A DNA stretch of 50,789 nt, taken from contig WRKV01000003.1 in assembly GCA_009777915.1 (NCBI GenBank), forward strand, positions 1 to 50,789, in the 5' to 3' direction. Below, piece after piece: positions 8,280-15,104 of this stretch. The stretch comes from Bacteroidales bacterium (GTDB taxonomy: Bacteria > Bacteroidota > Bacteroidia > Bacteroidales > P3). The position numbers were made by a program, and so were the translations under genes. Under the pieces are notes generated by a model that was not told where the DNA came from, did no database searches, and worked only from the letters and a program-made list of their open reading frames with translations. Within the stretch, counting starts at the first letter, position 1. Each line of letters starts with the position of its first letter.

Positions 8280-9389
8280 TTACACATATTTTTCTCCTTT
8301 TTCAATAGAAACATCTTTAACAAATTCGCGAATTTTTTGCTCTTCGTTTTTGCGACAAATCAGCAGAATCCCGCTATCTTCCGCAACAATATAATTGTTT
8401 AACCCATTAATGACAACGACTTTATCTTTCGGCACATTCACGATATTATTTTGTGAATGATACAACATGACATTACGACCAACAACGGCATTTTGATTTA
8501 TATCTTTCGAAAGATGTTCGTAGAGAGAACCCCATGTTCCCAAATCCGACCAGCCAAATTCCGATGAAAGCACATACACATTTTCGGCTTTTTCCATGAC
8601 CCCGTAATCAATGGAGATATTTTTACACATCGGATAGGTTTTTTCAATAAAATCGCGTTCTTCAGGCGTGTTGTAATACGGTAATCCCGATTGAAATAAT
8701 TCATCAATTTGCGGTAAAAATTGTTTGAATGCTTTCATAGAATTTTCCAATTTCCAAATGAAAATTCCCGCATTCCAAAGGAAATCGCCACTTTGTAGAA
8801 ATTGTTCAGCCATTGCCAATTCAGGTTTTTCTGTGAATGTTTTCACTTTTTTCAAACGATTGTCTTTGGCATAAATTTCGTTTTCATCGAACTGAATATA
8901 ACCATAACCCGTGTTAGGATTGGACGGCTGAATACCCAGTGTTATCAGCCAATTGTTGTGAGTTGCAGCGTCCATTGCCGACAAAATTACATTCGTAAAT
9001 TCATCTTCTTTGGTAATCACGTGATCAGATGGTGCAACAACAATGGTGGCATTCGGATTGATTTGGTGAATCTTGTAATTCGCGTAAGCAATGCAGGGAG
9101 CGGTATTGCGACGACTTGGCTCACACAAAATTTGGGATTCTGCAATTTCGGGCAGTTGTTGTTTGACCAAATCTCGATAAATCGAATTGGTTGCGATAAA
9201 GATATTTTCTATCGGACAAATCTTCAAAAAACGCTGAAACGTTCGTTGCAAAAGACTTTCTCCTGTTCCGAGAATATCAATAAATTGTTTGGGCTGAGAG
9301 GTGCGACTCATAGGCCAAAAGCGTGCTCCAACGCCTCCGGCCATAATCACGCAGAAATAATTTTTCTCCATATTTGGTTTATTTTTCAT
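8280..9389 (-). CDS. Mannose-1-phosphate guanylyltransferase (GDP-mannose pyrophosphorylase)
   Basis: 369 residues; makes GDP-mannose from mannose-1-phosphate and GTP for surface glycans and fucose donors; cytoplasmic. The nucleotide-binding loop is AGGVGARFWPMSRTSQPKQF near the N-terminus, with further ManC/GMP motifs VAPSDHVI, NTGYGYIQF, FTEKPE and WNAGIFIWK. It is the short form, without a phosphomannose isomerase domain. ATG 9389 lies 34 bp after the TATCTTTG box (9423-9430); ATG 9371 (MEKNYF) is also possible. The open frame upstream of 9389 crosses the promoter and is not coding. First gene of a two-gene operon with the S46 peptidase, 1 bp apart. Confidence 0.9.
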   Translation of the reverse strand: MKNKPNMEKNYFCVIMAGGVGARFWPMSRTSQPKQFIDILGTGESLLQRTFQRFLKICPIENIFIATNSIYRDLVKQQLPEIAESQILCEPSRRNTAPCIAYANYKIHQINPNATIVVAPSDHVITKEDEFTNVILSAMDAATHNNWLITLGIQPSNPNTGYGYIQFDENEIYAKDNRLKKVKTFTEKPELAMAEQFLQSGDFLWNAGIFIWKLENSMKAFKQFLPQIDELFQSGLPYYNTPEERDFIEKTYPMCKNISIDYGVMEKAENVYVLSSEFGWSDLGTWGSLYEHLSKDINQNAVVGRNVMLYHSQNNIVNVPKDKVVVINGLNNYIVAEDSGILLICRKNEEQKIREFVKDVSIEKGEKYV

Positions 9390-9422
9390 GGTTTCTAAAT
9401 TTGAAAATTCGCATTTGTCCTG

Positions 9423-9430
9423 CAAAGATA
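9423..9430 (-). promoter_or_regulatory. Promoter -7 box for the GDP-mannose pyrophosphorylase/S46 operon
   Basis: TATCTTTG on the minus strand. It diverges from the rmlA box at 9474, forming an inverted promoter pair. Confidence 0.65.
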
Positions 9431-9473
9431 CGAAGAAAAATTGAAAAAAGAGGTTAATTTCGAAAAAATTTTG

Positions 9474-9481
9474 TATCTTTG
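9474..9481 (+). promoter_or_regulatory. Promoter -7 box for the rmlA-like gene
   Basis: TATCTTTG, 17 bp before the ATG at 9499. Confidence 0.65.
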
Positions 9482-9498
9482 CCGAAAAAAAGAACACA

Positions 9499-10365
9499 AT
9501 GAAAGGAATTATCTTAGCAGGTGGTGCCGGAACGCGGTTGCACCCACTGACGCTCGCCATGAGCAAACAAATGATGCCAATCTACGACAAACCGATGATT
9601 TATTATCCACTTTCGGTTCTATTGATGGCTGGAATTCGTGAAATTTTAATCATCTCAACGCCCGAAGATTTACCGAATTTCAAACGTTTGCTGGGCGATG
9701 GAACTTCGCTTGGCTGTAAGTTTTCGTACGAAGAACAAAAAGTGCCGAACGGACTTGCACAAGCCTTTGTCATTGGCGAAAAGTTTATCGGAAATGACAA
9801 GGTTGCTCTCGTTTTGGGAGACAATATCTTTTATGCAAGTGATCTTGAAAAATTATTGCAAGAAAATAACAATCCCGATGGTGGAGTCGTTTTTGCGTAT
9901 CATGTGTCGGATCCTGAACGCTACGGTGTTGTTGAGTTTGATAAAGATCTCAACGCAATTTCTATCGAAGAAAAACCCAAACAACCGAAATCAAATTACG
10001 CTGTTCCTGGTTTGTATTTTTATGATAACTCTATTGTTGGAATCGCTAAAAACCTTAAACCGAGTGCAAGAGGTGAATACGAAATTACTGATGTGAACAA
10101 GAAATATCTTGAAATGAACAAACTCAAAGTTTGTATTCTCAGTCGTGGAACGGCTTGGTTGGATACAGGTACATTCGAATCGCTTTTGCAAGCCAGTCAG
10201 TTTGTTGAAGTGATCGAACAACGTCAAGGTTTGAAAGTTTGTTGTATTGAAGAAATCGCTTGGCGACGAAAATATATTACCGATGCACAACTTGAAGAAC
10301 TCGCCAAACCTTTGATAAAAAGCGGTTACGGCGAATATCTTATGCAACTTTTGAAATCACGCTAA
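9499..10365 (+). CDS. rmlA: Glucose-1-phosphate thymidylyltransferase
   Basis: 288 residues; makes dTDP-glucose from glucose-1-phosphate and dTTP, the first step of dTDP-rhamnose synthesis for surface polysaccharide. The N-terminus [18 protein letters not shown] is the nucleotidyltransferase signature and is followed by [18 protein letters not shown], typical of RmlA. Also visible: LVLGDNIFY (metal site), [26 protein letters not shown] and [14 protein letters not shown]. Length fits RmlA (about 290). No rmlBCD genes are nearby, so the remaining pathway must lie elsewhere. The downstream prenyl synthase starts 1 bp after its stop, so the two are probably co-transcribed. A role in dTDP-sugar synthesis is well supported; the final sugar is inferred. 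Confidence 0.93.
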   Translation: MKGIILAGGAGTRLHPLTLAMSKQMMPIYDKPMIYYPLSVLLMAGIREILIISTPEDLPNFKRLLGDGTSLGCKFSYEEQKVPNGLAQAFVIGEKFIGNDKVALVLGDNIFYASDLEKLLQENNNPDGGVVFAYHVSDPERYGVVEFDKDLNAISIEEKPKQPKSNYAVPGLYFYDNSIVGIAKNLKPSARGEYEITDVNKKYLEMNKLKVCILSRGTAWLDTGTFESLLQASQFVEVIEQRQGLKVCCIEEIAWRRKYITDAQLEELAKPLIKSGYGEYLMQLLKSR

Positions 10366-10366
10366 C

Positions 10367-11338
10367 ATGACTAATGCACATTTGTTGGAAAAAATCCAAT
10401 ACGTTATTGATACGGAAGTTATTTCAAAACAGCCGAATTTACTCTACGATCCGATTGTTTACAGTTTATCGCAAGGTGGAAAACGCATTCGTCCGTTGTT
10501 GACGTTGATGGGTTGTGAATTGTTTGGAGGCAATGTTGAAAAAGCTCTGTATCCCGCAGTTGGCGTGGAAATTTTTCATAATTTCACATTGCTTCACGAT
10601 GATATTATGGATCAAGCACCGATCCGTCGAGGGCAGCCAACCGTCTACAAAAAATGGAATGAAAATACGGCTATTCTCTCCGGAGACGCCATGTTTGCTA
10701 TGGCTTACGATTTTCTGATTCGCACGGATTCTAATTTTGTTCAACGGATTATTCAAGCGTTTAACCGCGTGGCAATAGGCGTTTGCGAAGGTCAGCAATA
10801 TGATTTGGATTTTGAAACACAAGACCATGTTACGATTTCGGAATACGTTAATATGATTCGATTGAAAACTTCCGTTTTACTTGGTGGAGCGTTGGAAATT
10901 GGCGGAATTATTGGACATGCAACCGATTCGGATTTGAAACATTTGTACGCTTTTGGTGAAAATATCGGACTGGCTTTTCAATTGCAAGATGATTGGCTTG
11001 ATGCATATAGCGATGTAGAAAAATTTGGGAAAATTCACGGCGGAGATATCGCCGTAAACAAAAAAACATTTTTGTATTTGAAAGCCTTGGAATTGGCAAA
11101 TGACGAACAATCCGGACAATTGAAACATTATTTTTCATCAACAAATTTCGATGAAAAAGAAAAATTTAATGCCGTTTTATCCATTTACAACGACTTGGAT
11201 ATTAGCCAACACACTAAATCCGAAATGCAGAAATATCAAGACATTGCGATGAAATCACTATCATCGGTTCTCGTTTCGGAACAAGCCAAACAACCGTTGA
11301 AAACATTGGCAGAAAATTTATTAATTCGTCAAAATTAA
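10367..11338 (+). CDS. Polyprenyl diphosphate synthase (trans-isoprenyl)
   Basis: 323 residues; condenses isopentenyl diphosphate onto allylic primers, giving a long-chain diphosphate for menaquinone side chains or a similar product; cytoplasmic. The two aspartate-rich metal-binding motifs are present: first (FARM) in LLHDDIMDQAPIRRG at about residues 74-88 and second (SARM) in FQLQDDWLD near residue 206. The substrate motif GGKRIRP is near residue 36. Length and motifs fit the octaprenyl/geranylgeranyl synthase family; chain length cannot be decided by eye. It sits between rmlA (1 bp) and the S41 peptidase (13 bp) in one operon. Confidence 0.9.
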   Translation: MTNAHLLEKIQYVIDTEVISKQPNLLYDPIVYSLSQGGKRIRPLLTLMGCELFGGNVEKALYPAVGVEIFHNFTLLHDDIMDQAPIRRGQPTVYKKWNENTAILSGDAMFAMAYDFLIRTDSNFVQRIIQAFNRVAIGVCEGQQYDLDFETQDHVTISEYVNMIRLKTSVLLGGALEIGGIIGHATDSDLKHLYAFGENIGLAFQLQDDWLDAYSDVEKFGKIHGGDIAVNKKTFLYLKALELANDEQSGQLKHYFSSTNFDEKEKFNAVLSIYNDLDISQHTKSEMQKYQDIAMKSLSSVLVSEQAKQPLKTLAENLLIRQN

Positions 11339-11351
11339 AATACTACAAACT

Positions 11352-12932
11352 ATGAAAAAATCATCTTGGATATACTATATATTTTTTCTGACATTCGGAT
11401 TTTTTATTGGGATAAATCTCACGAAATGGTTCTCACAACCGACTATTCCTTCCGGTGCATTGGATCAAATCAAACAATTAATTGTTACCAATTATGTGGA
11501 TACCGTGAACGTTGATCAACTCAACGAATCTGCGATTGAGGCAATGTTGGGAACGCTTGACCCTTATTCTGCTTATCTCCCCGCGATTACAGCCCAAGAG
11601 GCTGATGACGATTTGCAAGGCAGATTCGATGGAATTGGTGTTCAATTTCGAATGATTGACGACACCGTAACCATCATACAACCCGTGTCAGGCGGACCTT
11701 CCGAGAAACTCGGAATTTTGGCAGGCGATAAAATTATTATGGTCGATGGAGAAAATGTTGCCGGTGTAAATATGCCGACCAACGAGGTGATGAAACGTTT
11801 GAAAGGAAAAAAAGGTACGACGGTTCAGGTGGAAATTTTGCGTTTCGGTATTGCAAAACCCCTGAAATTTAGCATTGTTCGAGATGTAATACCAACGCAT
11901 AGTGTTGATGTAGACTTCATGGTCGACGATAAAATCGGCTACATTAAACTCAGCAAATTTTCAGCAACAACGTCGAAAGAAATTCACAGTGCTTTGCAAC
12001 GTTTGAAAAAACAAGGCATGGAAAAATTGATTTTCGATTTGCGTGGAAACGGCGGTGGATTCTTGCATGAGGCGATTCAAGTTGCCGATGAATTTCTGCC
12101 CGATGGCAAACTGATTGTTTACACAGAAGGTCTGAATCGCCCACGACGAGACGCTTTCGCGACACGACAAGGTATTTTTGAAGATGGAAAAATCGCTGTT
12201 TTGATTGACGAATTGTCGGCATCGGCAAGCGAAATTATCGCAGGAGCGTTGCAAGACAACGATTTGGGAACTATCGTCGGACGACGTTCGTTCGGAAAAG
12301 GATTGGTTCAAGAACAAATCAGACTAACCAACAGAGGCTCGATTCGCTTGACAGTGGCTCGTTATCACACTCCAAGCGGTCGAGTTGTACAAACGCCTTT
12401 CACTCCCGGACAAGGGGAACACGATTTGGAAGAAGAACTGATCAGACGTATGACCGGCGATGAATGGTTTTCATTTGACAGTGTAAAATTAGACACCACG
12501 CAAAAATTTCAAACGCTTGCAGGTCGCACGGTTTACGGCGGAGGAGGAATTATGCCCGACGTATATGTGCCCTATATATCGGACACCAATTTGATTTATA
12601 TTAACCAACTTTCAAGTCGTGGATTGGTTTTGCGATACTCGTTTAATTACAGTAATGGAAACAGAAAAACACTTTTGAAAACCTATCCGAATGTGGCGAT
12701 TTTCAAGGAAAAATTTGAAGTTTCACAAACGTTGCTCGATGAATTGATTGCTTATGGAGAATCACATGGATTGGAACCAAACAGGAATTCTATCAAACTC
12801 TATAACGAGCGTCTACGAACGCTTTTGAAAGCTTATATCGCTCGCGATTTGTTCGGTGATAGCGGATATTATCCTATTGCTTTGCCATTCGACGAAGATT
12901 TCAAAAAGGCGTTGGAAGTTTTAAGAAAATAG
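11352..12932 (+). CDS. S41 family C-terminal processing peptidase
   Basis: 526 residues; serine protease of the CtpA/Tsp group that trims or degrades periplasmic proteins. A signal anchor is visible at residues 5-25 (WIYYIFFLTFGFFIGINL). A PDZ domain follows (about residues 90-170, GIGVQFRMIDDTVTIIQPVSGGPSEKLGILAGDKI). The protease domain has the conserved LRGNGGGFLHEAI, the catalytic serine in LSASASEIIAGAL and the catalytic lysine in GRRSFGKGLVQ. The C-terminal third is specific to the Bacteroidota form. Last gene of the rmlA operon; it converges on the nitroreductase gene with 16 bp between stops. Confidence 0.93.
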   Translation: MKKSSWIYYIFFLTFGFFIGINLTKWFSQPTIPSGALDQIKQLIVTNYVDTVNVDQLNESAIEAMLGTLDPYSAYLPAITAQEADDDLQGRFDGIGVQFRMIDDTVTIIQPVSGGPSEKLGILAGDKIIMVDGENVAGVNMPTNEVMKRLKGKKGTTVQVEILRFGIAKPLKFSIVRDVIPTHSVDVDFMVDDKIGYIKLSKFSATTSKEIHSALQRLKKQGMEKLIFDLRGNGGGFLHEAIQVADEFLPDGKLIVYTEGLNRPRRDAFATRQGIFEDGKIAVLIDELSASASEIIAGALQDNDLGTIVGRRSFGKGLVQEQIRLTNRGSIRLTVARYHTPSGRVVQTPFTPGQGEHDLEEELIRRMTGDEWFSFDSVKLDTTQKFQTLAGRTVYGGGGIMPDVYVPYISDTNLIYINQLSSRGLVLRYSFNYSNGNRKTLLKTYPNVAIFKEKFEVSQTLLDELIAYGESHGLEPNRNSIKLYNERLRTLLKAYIARDLFGDSGYYPIALPFDEDFKKALEVLRK

Positions 12933-12948
12933 TCGGACGAAATCCGGA

Positions 12949-13806
12949 CTAAAGATAGGTTACTCGAATCTCTTTTCTATCAACATAATTCGGAAATTCG
13001 AACTGTGGCATTCCAAGTGCCATTCCGGCATGGATTTTTCCATTTATACCGAGAATTTTTTCCAATTTTTGATGGCGTTTTTTTACGACTCGAATTATGA
13101 AACCGGTGTAAAACTGTGATACGCCCAAACTTTCTGCCATCAACGATGCATTTTGATATGCTAATTGTGAATTTTCATTACTGTTGTCTAAAGATTGCGA
13201 CGTATGAATCAATAAAAGAGCCGTTGCACCTCGCAAAATCCCCACATCTTTGCCTTTTGCAATGTAAATTTCCTGCATTTTTCGAAACATCGGAACGTAT
13301 TTGTATACATCGGGAAAACAGCGTTTGAAAATCGGTCGAAGTAAAAAATTATCCACAAATTTGATTTGCGACAGATAGGATTTCAGTGTAAATTCGATGA
13401 TTGTTTTTAATTTTTCAGGATCTGTAATTACTGTAAATTCGAGGTTTTGCAAATTTTTTGCTGTTGGAGCACGATGTGCTGCTTCGATAATTTGCGATAA
13501 AAATTCTTGAGGAATCGGATTAGACGAAAACACTCGATTCGAGCGTCGTTTACGGATTAGCAACATAGTTTGTTCCGGAGTTGCACATTTTGTTCCATCG
13601 ATTTTATGCACTTTTTCATTCGGGAAATCGCTATGAATAACAGCATGGTCTGCACAAGCCGACACACAATGTCCACAGCCGATACAGCGATTTTCATTTT
13701 TAATTTGAACGGATTTATCGTCTTTCGAAATAGAAAATATATTCGATGGACACACTTTTACACAGCGGTAACAACGCGTGCAATTGGTGGGGTTAATAGC
13801 AATCAT
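12949..13806 (-). CDS. Ferredoxin-nitroreductase fusion protein
   Basis: 285 residues. The N-terminal ~60 residues form a 2[4Fe-4S] ferredoxin domain with two cysteine clusters (CTRCYRCVKVCP and CIGCGHCVSACA). The rest is an FMN-dependent nitroreductase domain starting with RKRRSNRVFSSNPIPQEFL and containing AAHRAPTAKNLQNLEF, the usual FMN-contact segment. Such fusions reduce flavin-accepting substrates with electrons from ferredoxin in anaerobes; the physiological substrate is unknown. It is monocistronic: its own -7 box lies at 13823-13830, 17 bp upstream of the ATG. Confidence 0.9.
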   Translation of the reverse strand: MIAINPTNCTRCYRCVKVCPSNIFSISKDDKSVQIKNENRCIGCGHCVSACADHAVIHSDFPNEKVHKIDGTKCATPEQTMLLIRKRRSNRVFSSNPIPQEFLSQIIEAAHRAPTAKNLQNLEFTVITDPEKLKTIIEFTLKSYLSQIKFVDNFLLRPIFKRCFPDVYKYVPMFRKMQEIYIAKGKDVGILRGATALLLIHTSQSLDNSNENSQLAYQNASLMAESLGVSQFYTGFIIRVVKKRHQKLEKILGINGKIHAGMALGMPQFEFPNYVDRKEIRVTYL

Positions 13807-13822
13807 GGTTTTAATTTTTTTG

Positions 13823-13830
13823 CAAAGATA
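13823..13830 (-). promoter_or_regulatory. Promoter -7 box for the nitroreductase gene
   Basis: TATCTTTG on the minus strand, 17 bp upstream of the ATG at 13806. Confidence 0.65.
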
Positions 13831-13897
13831 CGAATTTTTTTTGAACTTTTCTTAATACTTTTTTTGAGAGCAAAAAAAGTATTCAAAAAAACTCTTT

Positions 13898-13936
13898 GCA
13901 GGAAATACGTCGCCGCTACGCTCTGACATTTCCTGC
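13898..13936. repeat. Inverted repeat GCAGGAAAT...ATTTCCTGC
   Basis: A 9-bp perfect inverted repeat around a 21-base GC-rich centre. It lies at the left end of a repeat-filled gap (13831-14082) that holds no gene. Just to its right come CGTCGCTACGCTCC-type segments and short ATTCATAA tandem repeats. Confidence 0.6.
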
Positions 13937-13989
13937 GGTAACGTATTCGTCGCTACGCTCCTCATAATTAATAACGCTTCGCCAAATCG

Positions 13990-14035
13990 CATTCATAATT
14001 CATCATTCATAAATCATAATTCATAAATCATAAAT
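13990..14035. repeat. AT-rich tandem repeat (ATTCATAA / AATCATAA units)
   Basis: Six or so degenerate 7-8 bp units in a row in the non-coding gap left of the RAYT gene. A similar run precedes the 533-residue FISUMP gene (48817-48855). Confidence 0.7.
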
Positions 14036-14047
14036 GCCTCGCCCATA
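14034..14047. repeat. Half of a REP-like palindrome
   Basis: ATGCCTCGCCCATAC is the right half of the palindrome found complete at 15017-15044. The left half has been replaced by the tandem repeat at 13990-14035. On the minus strand it follows the FISUMP remnant with the same spacing logic as the REP after the intact FISUMP gene at 50461. Confidence 0.6.
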
Positions 14048-14082
14048 CATTTCACTAATCACTATTCACTATTCTCTACCCT

Positions 14083-14127
14083 CTACGGCACATTCCGCAC
14101 ACACCACAAAGCGAACCCATTCTGCTT
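14083..14127 (-). pseudogene. Remnant of a FISUMP gene 3' end
   Basis: On the minus strand this reads KQNGFALWCVRNVP followed by TAG. It is the C-terminal end of the FISUMP module (compare the giant protein ending GFALRCVRNVP and the 533-residue protein ending KENGFALRCVRDVP). No more of the domain is present: upstream, the sequence is the 3' end of the RAYT gene, whose TAA stop overlaps the first remnant codon in another frame. Downstream of the TAG, the flank (TAGTGAATAGTGATT-like, then TGTATGGGCGAGGCAT) matches the flank after the intact gene at 50461. The remnant therefore marks a break at which RAYT sequence joins a former FISUMP gene. Confidence 0.8.
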
Positions 14128-14842
14128 AGATTTTGTATTCGTCGTTTTCCCAATTTATGGGATTGTTGGTGATGTAGGTGGCGATGTCGTGATGGGCACG
14201 ATGGTTGCGGATGATACGTTCGTAATAATTGCGTTGCCATAATTCCCCCATATATTCATTCCGTAATTTATAAATTTCCAAACATTTGATTGCCACCAAC
14301 GATTTATATACCCCCACGATATTGCCGATGGTCGTACGTCGTAGGGGCGACCCTTGCGGTCGCCCTTGTTGGCATTTACCACAATCGTTGGTGGGGACGA
14401 CACGTTGGCATTTGTCACGATGGTTGGCAAGGGCGGGGGCAAGCCCCGCCCCTACAACGTACGTTTTTCGTGATGATTTGTCACAATGGTTGGCATGGGC
14501 GGGGGCAAGCCCCGCCCCTACGACGGACGTTTTTCGTAATGATTTGTCACAATGGTTGGCATGGGGTGGGGATTGGCAAATTTGGATAATACCATGAACA
14601 TGATTGGGCATGATTTGAAATGTATCAAACAACATATTTGGGTATCGTTCGGATAATTTTAGCCATTCATCACGAGCGATTTTACCAAAATCATTTAATA
14701 CCATTTGTTGATTTTCTATTTTTCCAAAACGATGTATTCCATTTTCGCAACATATCGTAATAAAATACGCCCCCGCCAAAGAATAATCATACTCCCGCAA
14801 ACGAATACTACGCCGATGATGTATGTCTGAATTGTAACGCAT
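14126..14842 (-). mobile_element. REP-associated tyrosine transposase (RAYT) gene
   Basis: 238-residue Y1/HUH-family transposase (TnpA_REP). It shows the N-terminal RRSIRLREYDYSLAGAYFITICCENGIHRFG, the HUH metal-binding motif in MPNHVHGII (about residues 79-87), and the C-terminal catalytic-tyrosine region in ELWQRNYYERIIRNHR, followed by ATYITNNPINW. RAYTs cut and join single-stranded REP hairpins and are domesticated single-copy relatives of IS200/IS605 transposases. Between the HUH motif and the tyrosine the gene carries an in-frame array of REP-like hairpins that encodes repeats of GAGLAPA and similar peptides, about 75 extra residues compared with the usual core. Whether this protein is still active is unclear. 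A TAACTTTG box lies 12 bp upstream. Confidence 0.9.
14341..14568. repeat. REP-like hairpins in tandem inside the RAYT gene
   Basis: A palindrome GTAGGGGCGACC/GGTCGCCCTTGT-type lies at 14341-14368. Then a unit of about 66 bp (22 codons, so the frame is kept) occurs at 14403-14470 and 14471-14536, and in part at 14537-14568. The two full units each hold the hairpin GGGCGGGGGC-AA-GCCCCGCCC (14431-14455 and 14497-14521). On the coding strand each unit reads as ANHCDKS.RKT.VVGAGLAPA. Confidence 0.8.
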
Positions 14843-14853
14843 AATTTTTCCTA

Positions 14854-14861
14854 CAAAGTTA
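14854..14861 (-). promoter_or_regulatory. Possible promoter -7 box for the RAYT gene
   Basis: TAACTTTG on the minus strand, 12 bp upstream of the ATG at 14842. Confidence 0.45.
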
Positions 14862-14893
14862 CAAACAATACCATCACGAATCGAAAATTTTAA

Positions 14894-14909
14894 GTTAAAA
14901 AGTGTTAAA
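14894..14909. repeat. Third copy of GTTAAAAAGTGTTAAA
   Basis: Same paired motif as at 554-602, here about 50 bp upstream of the RAYT start, followed at once by CTTAAAAATTTTTAAC, an AT inverted repeat. Confidence 0.4.
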
Positions 14910-15016
14910 TCTTAAAAATTTTTAACTAAAATCTCTGAACTATCAGAAAAATCAATACGTTCTAAAAACAAAAAATGCCCTGAATTTCGATGGTTTTTTG
15001 GGGGAAATGTTAAAAT

Positions 15017-15044
15017 GTATGGGCGAGGCATGCCTCGCCCATAC
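15017..15044. repeat. REP-like palindrome, perfect 28 bp
   Basis: GTATGGGCGAGGCA and its exact reverse complement, back to back. It lies between the RAYT gene and the 3' end of the giant surface-protein gene and is a probable substrate of the neighbouring RAYT. It may also act as a transcript-end hairpin. Confidence 0.8.
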
Positions 15045-15063
15045 GGAGATTGTCGCAAATGCT

Positions 15064-15093
15064 TGTAGGGGTCGAAAATTTTCGACCCCTACA
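15064..15093. repeat. REP-like palindrome, perfect 30 bp
   Basis: TGTAGGGGTCGAAAA and its reverse complement. It has the same outer GTAGGGG as the other REPs but a different centre. Between it and the giant gene stop codon is a further half-site, CGCCCCTAC (15097-15105). Confidence 0.8.
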
Positions 15094-15104
15094 AAACGCC
15101 CCTA

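Noticed and set aside
8802..9398. 198-codon plus-strand frame opposite the GDP-mannose pyrophosphorylase gene
   Set aside because: Shadow of a strongly conserved gene; composition (Phe, Cys, Asn) is not protein-like.
13990..14035. Short regular repeats that might be a CRISPR array
   Set aside because: Units are 7-8 bp with no spacers, and no cas genes are present.
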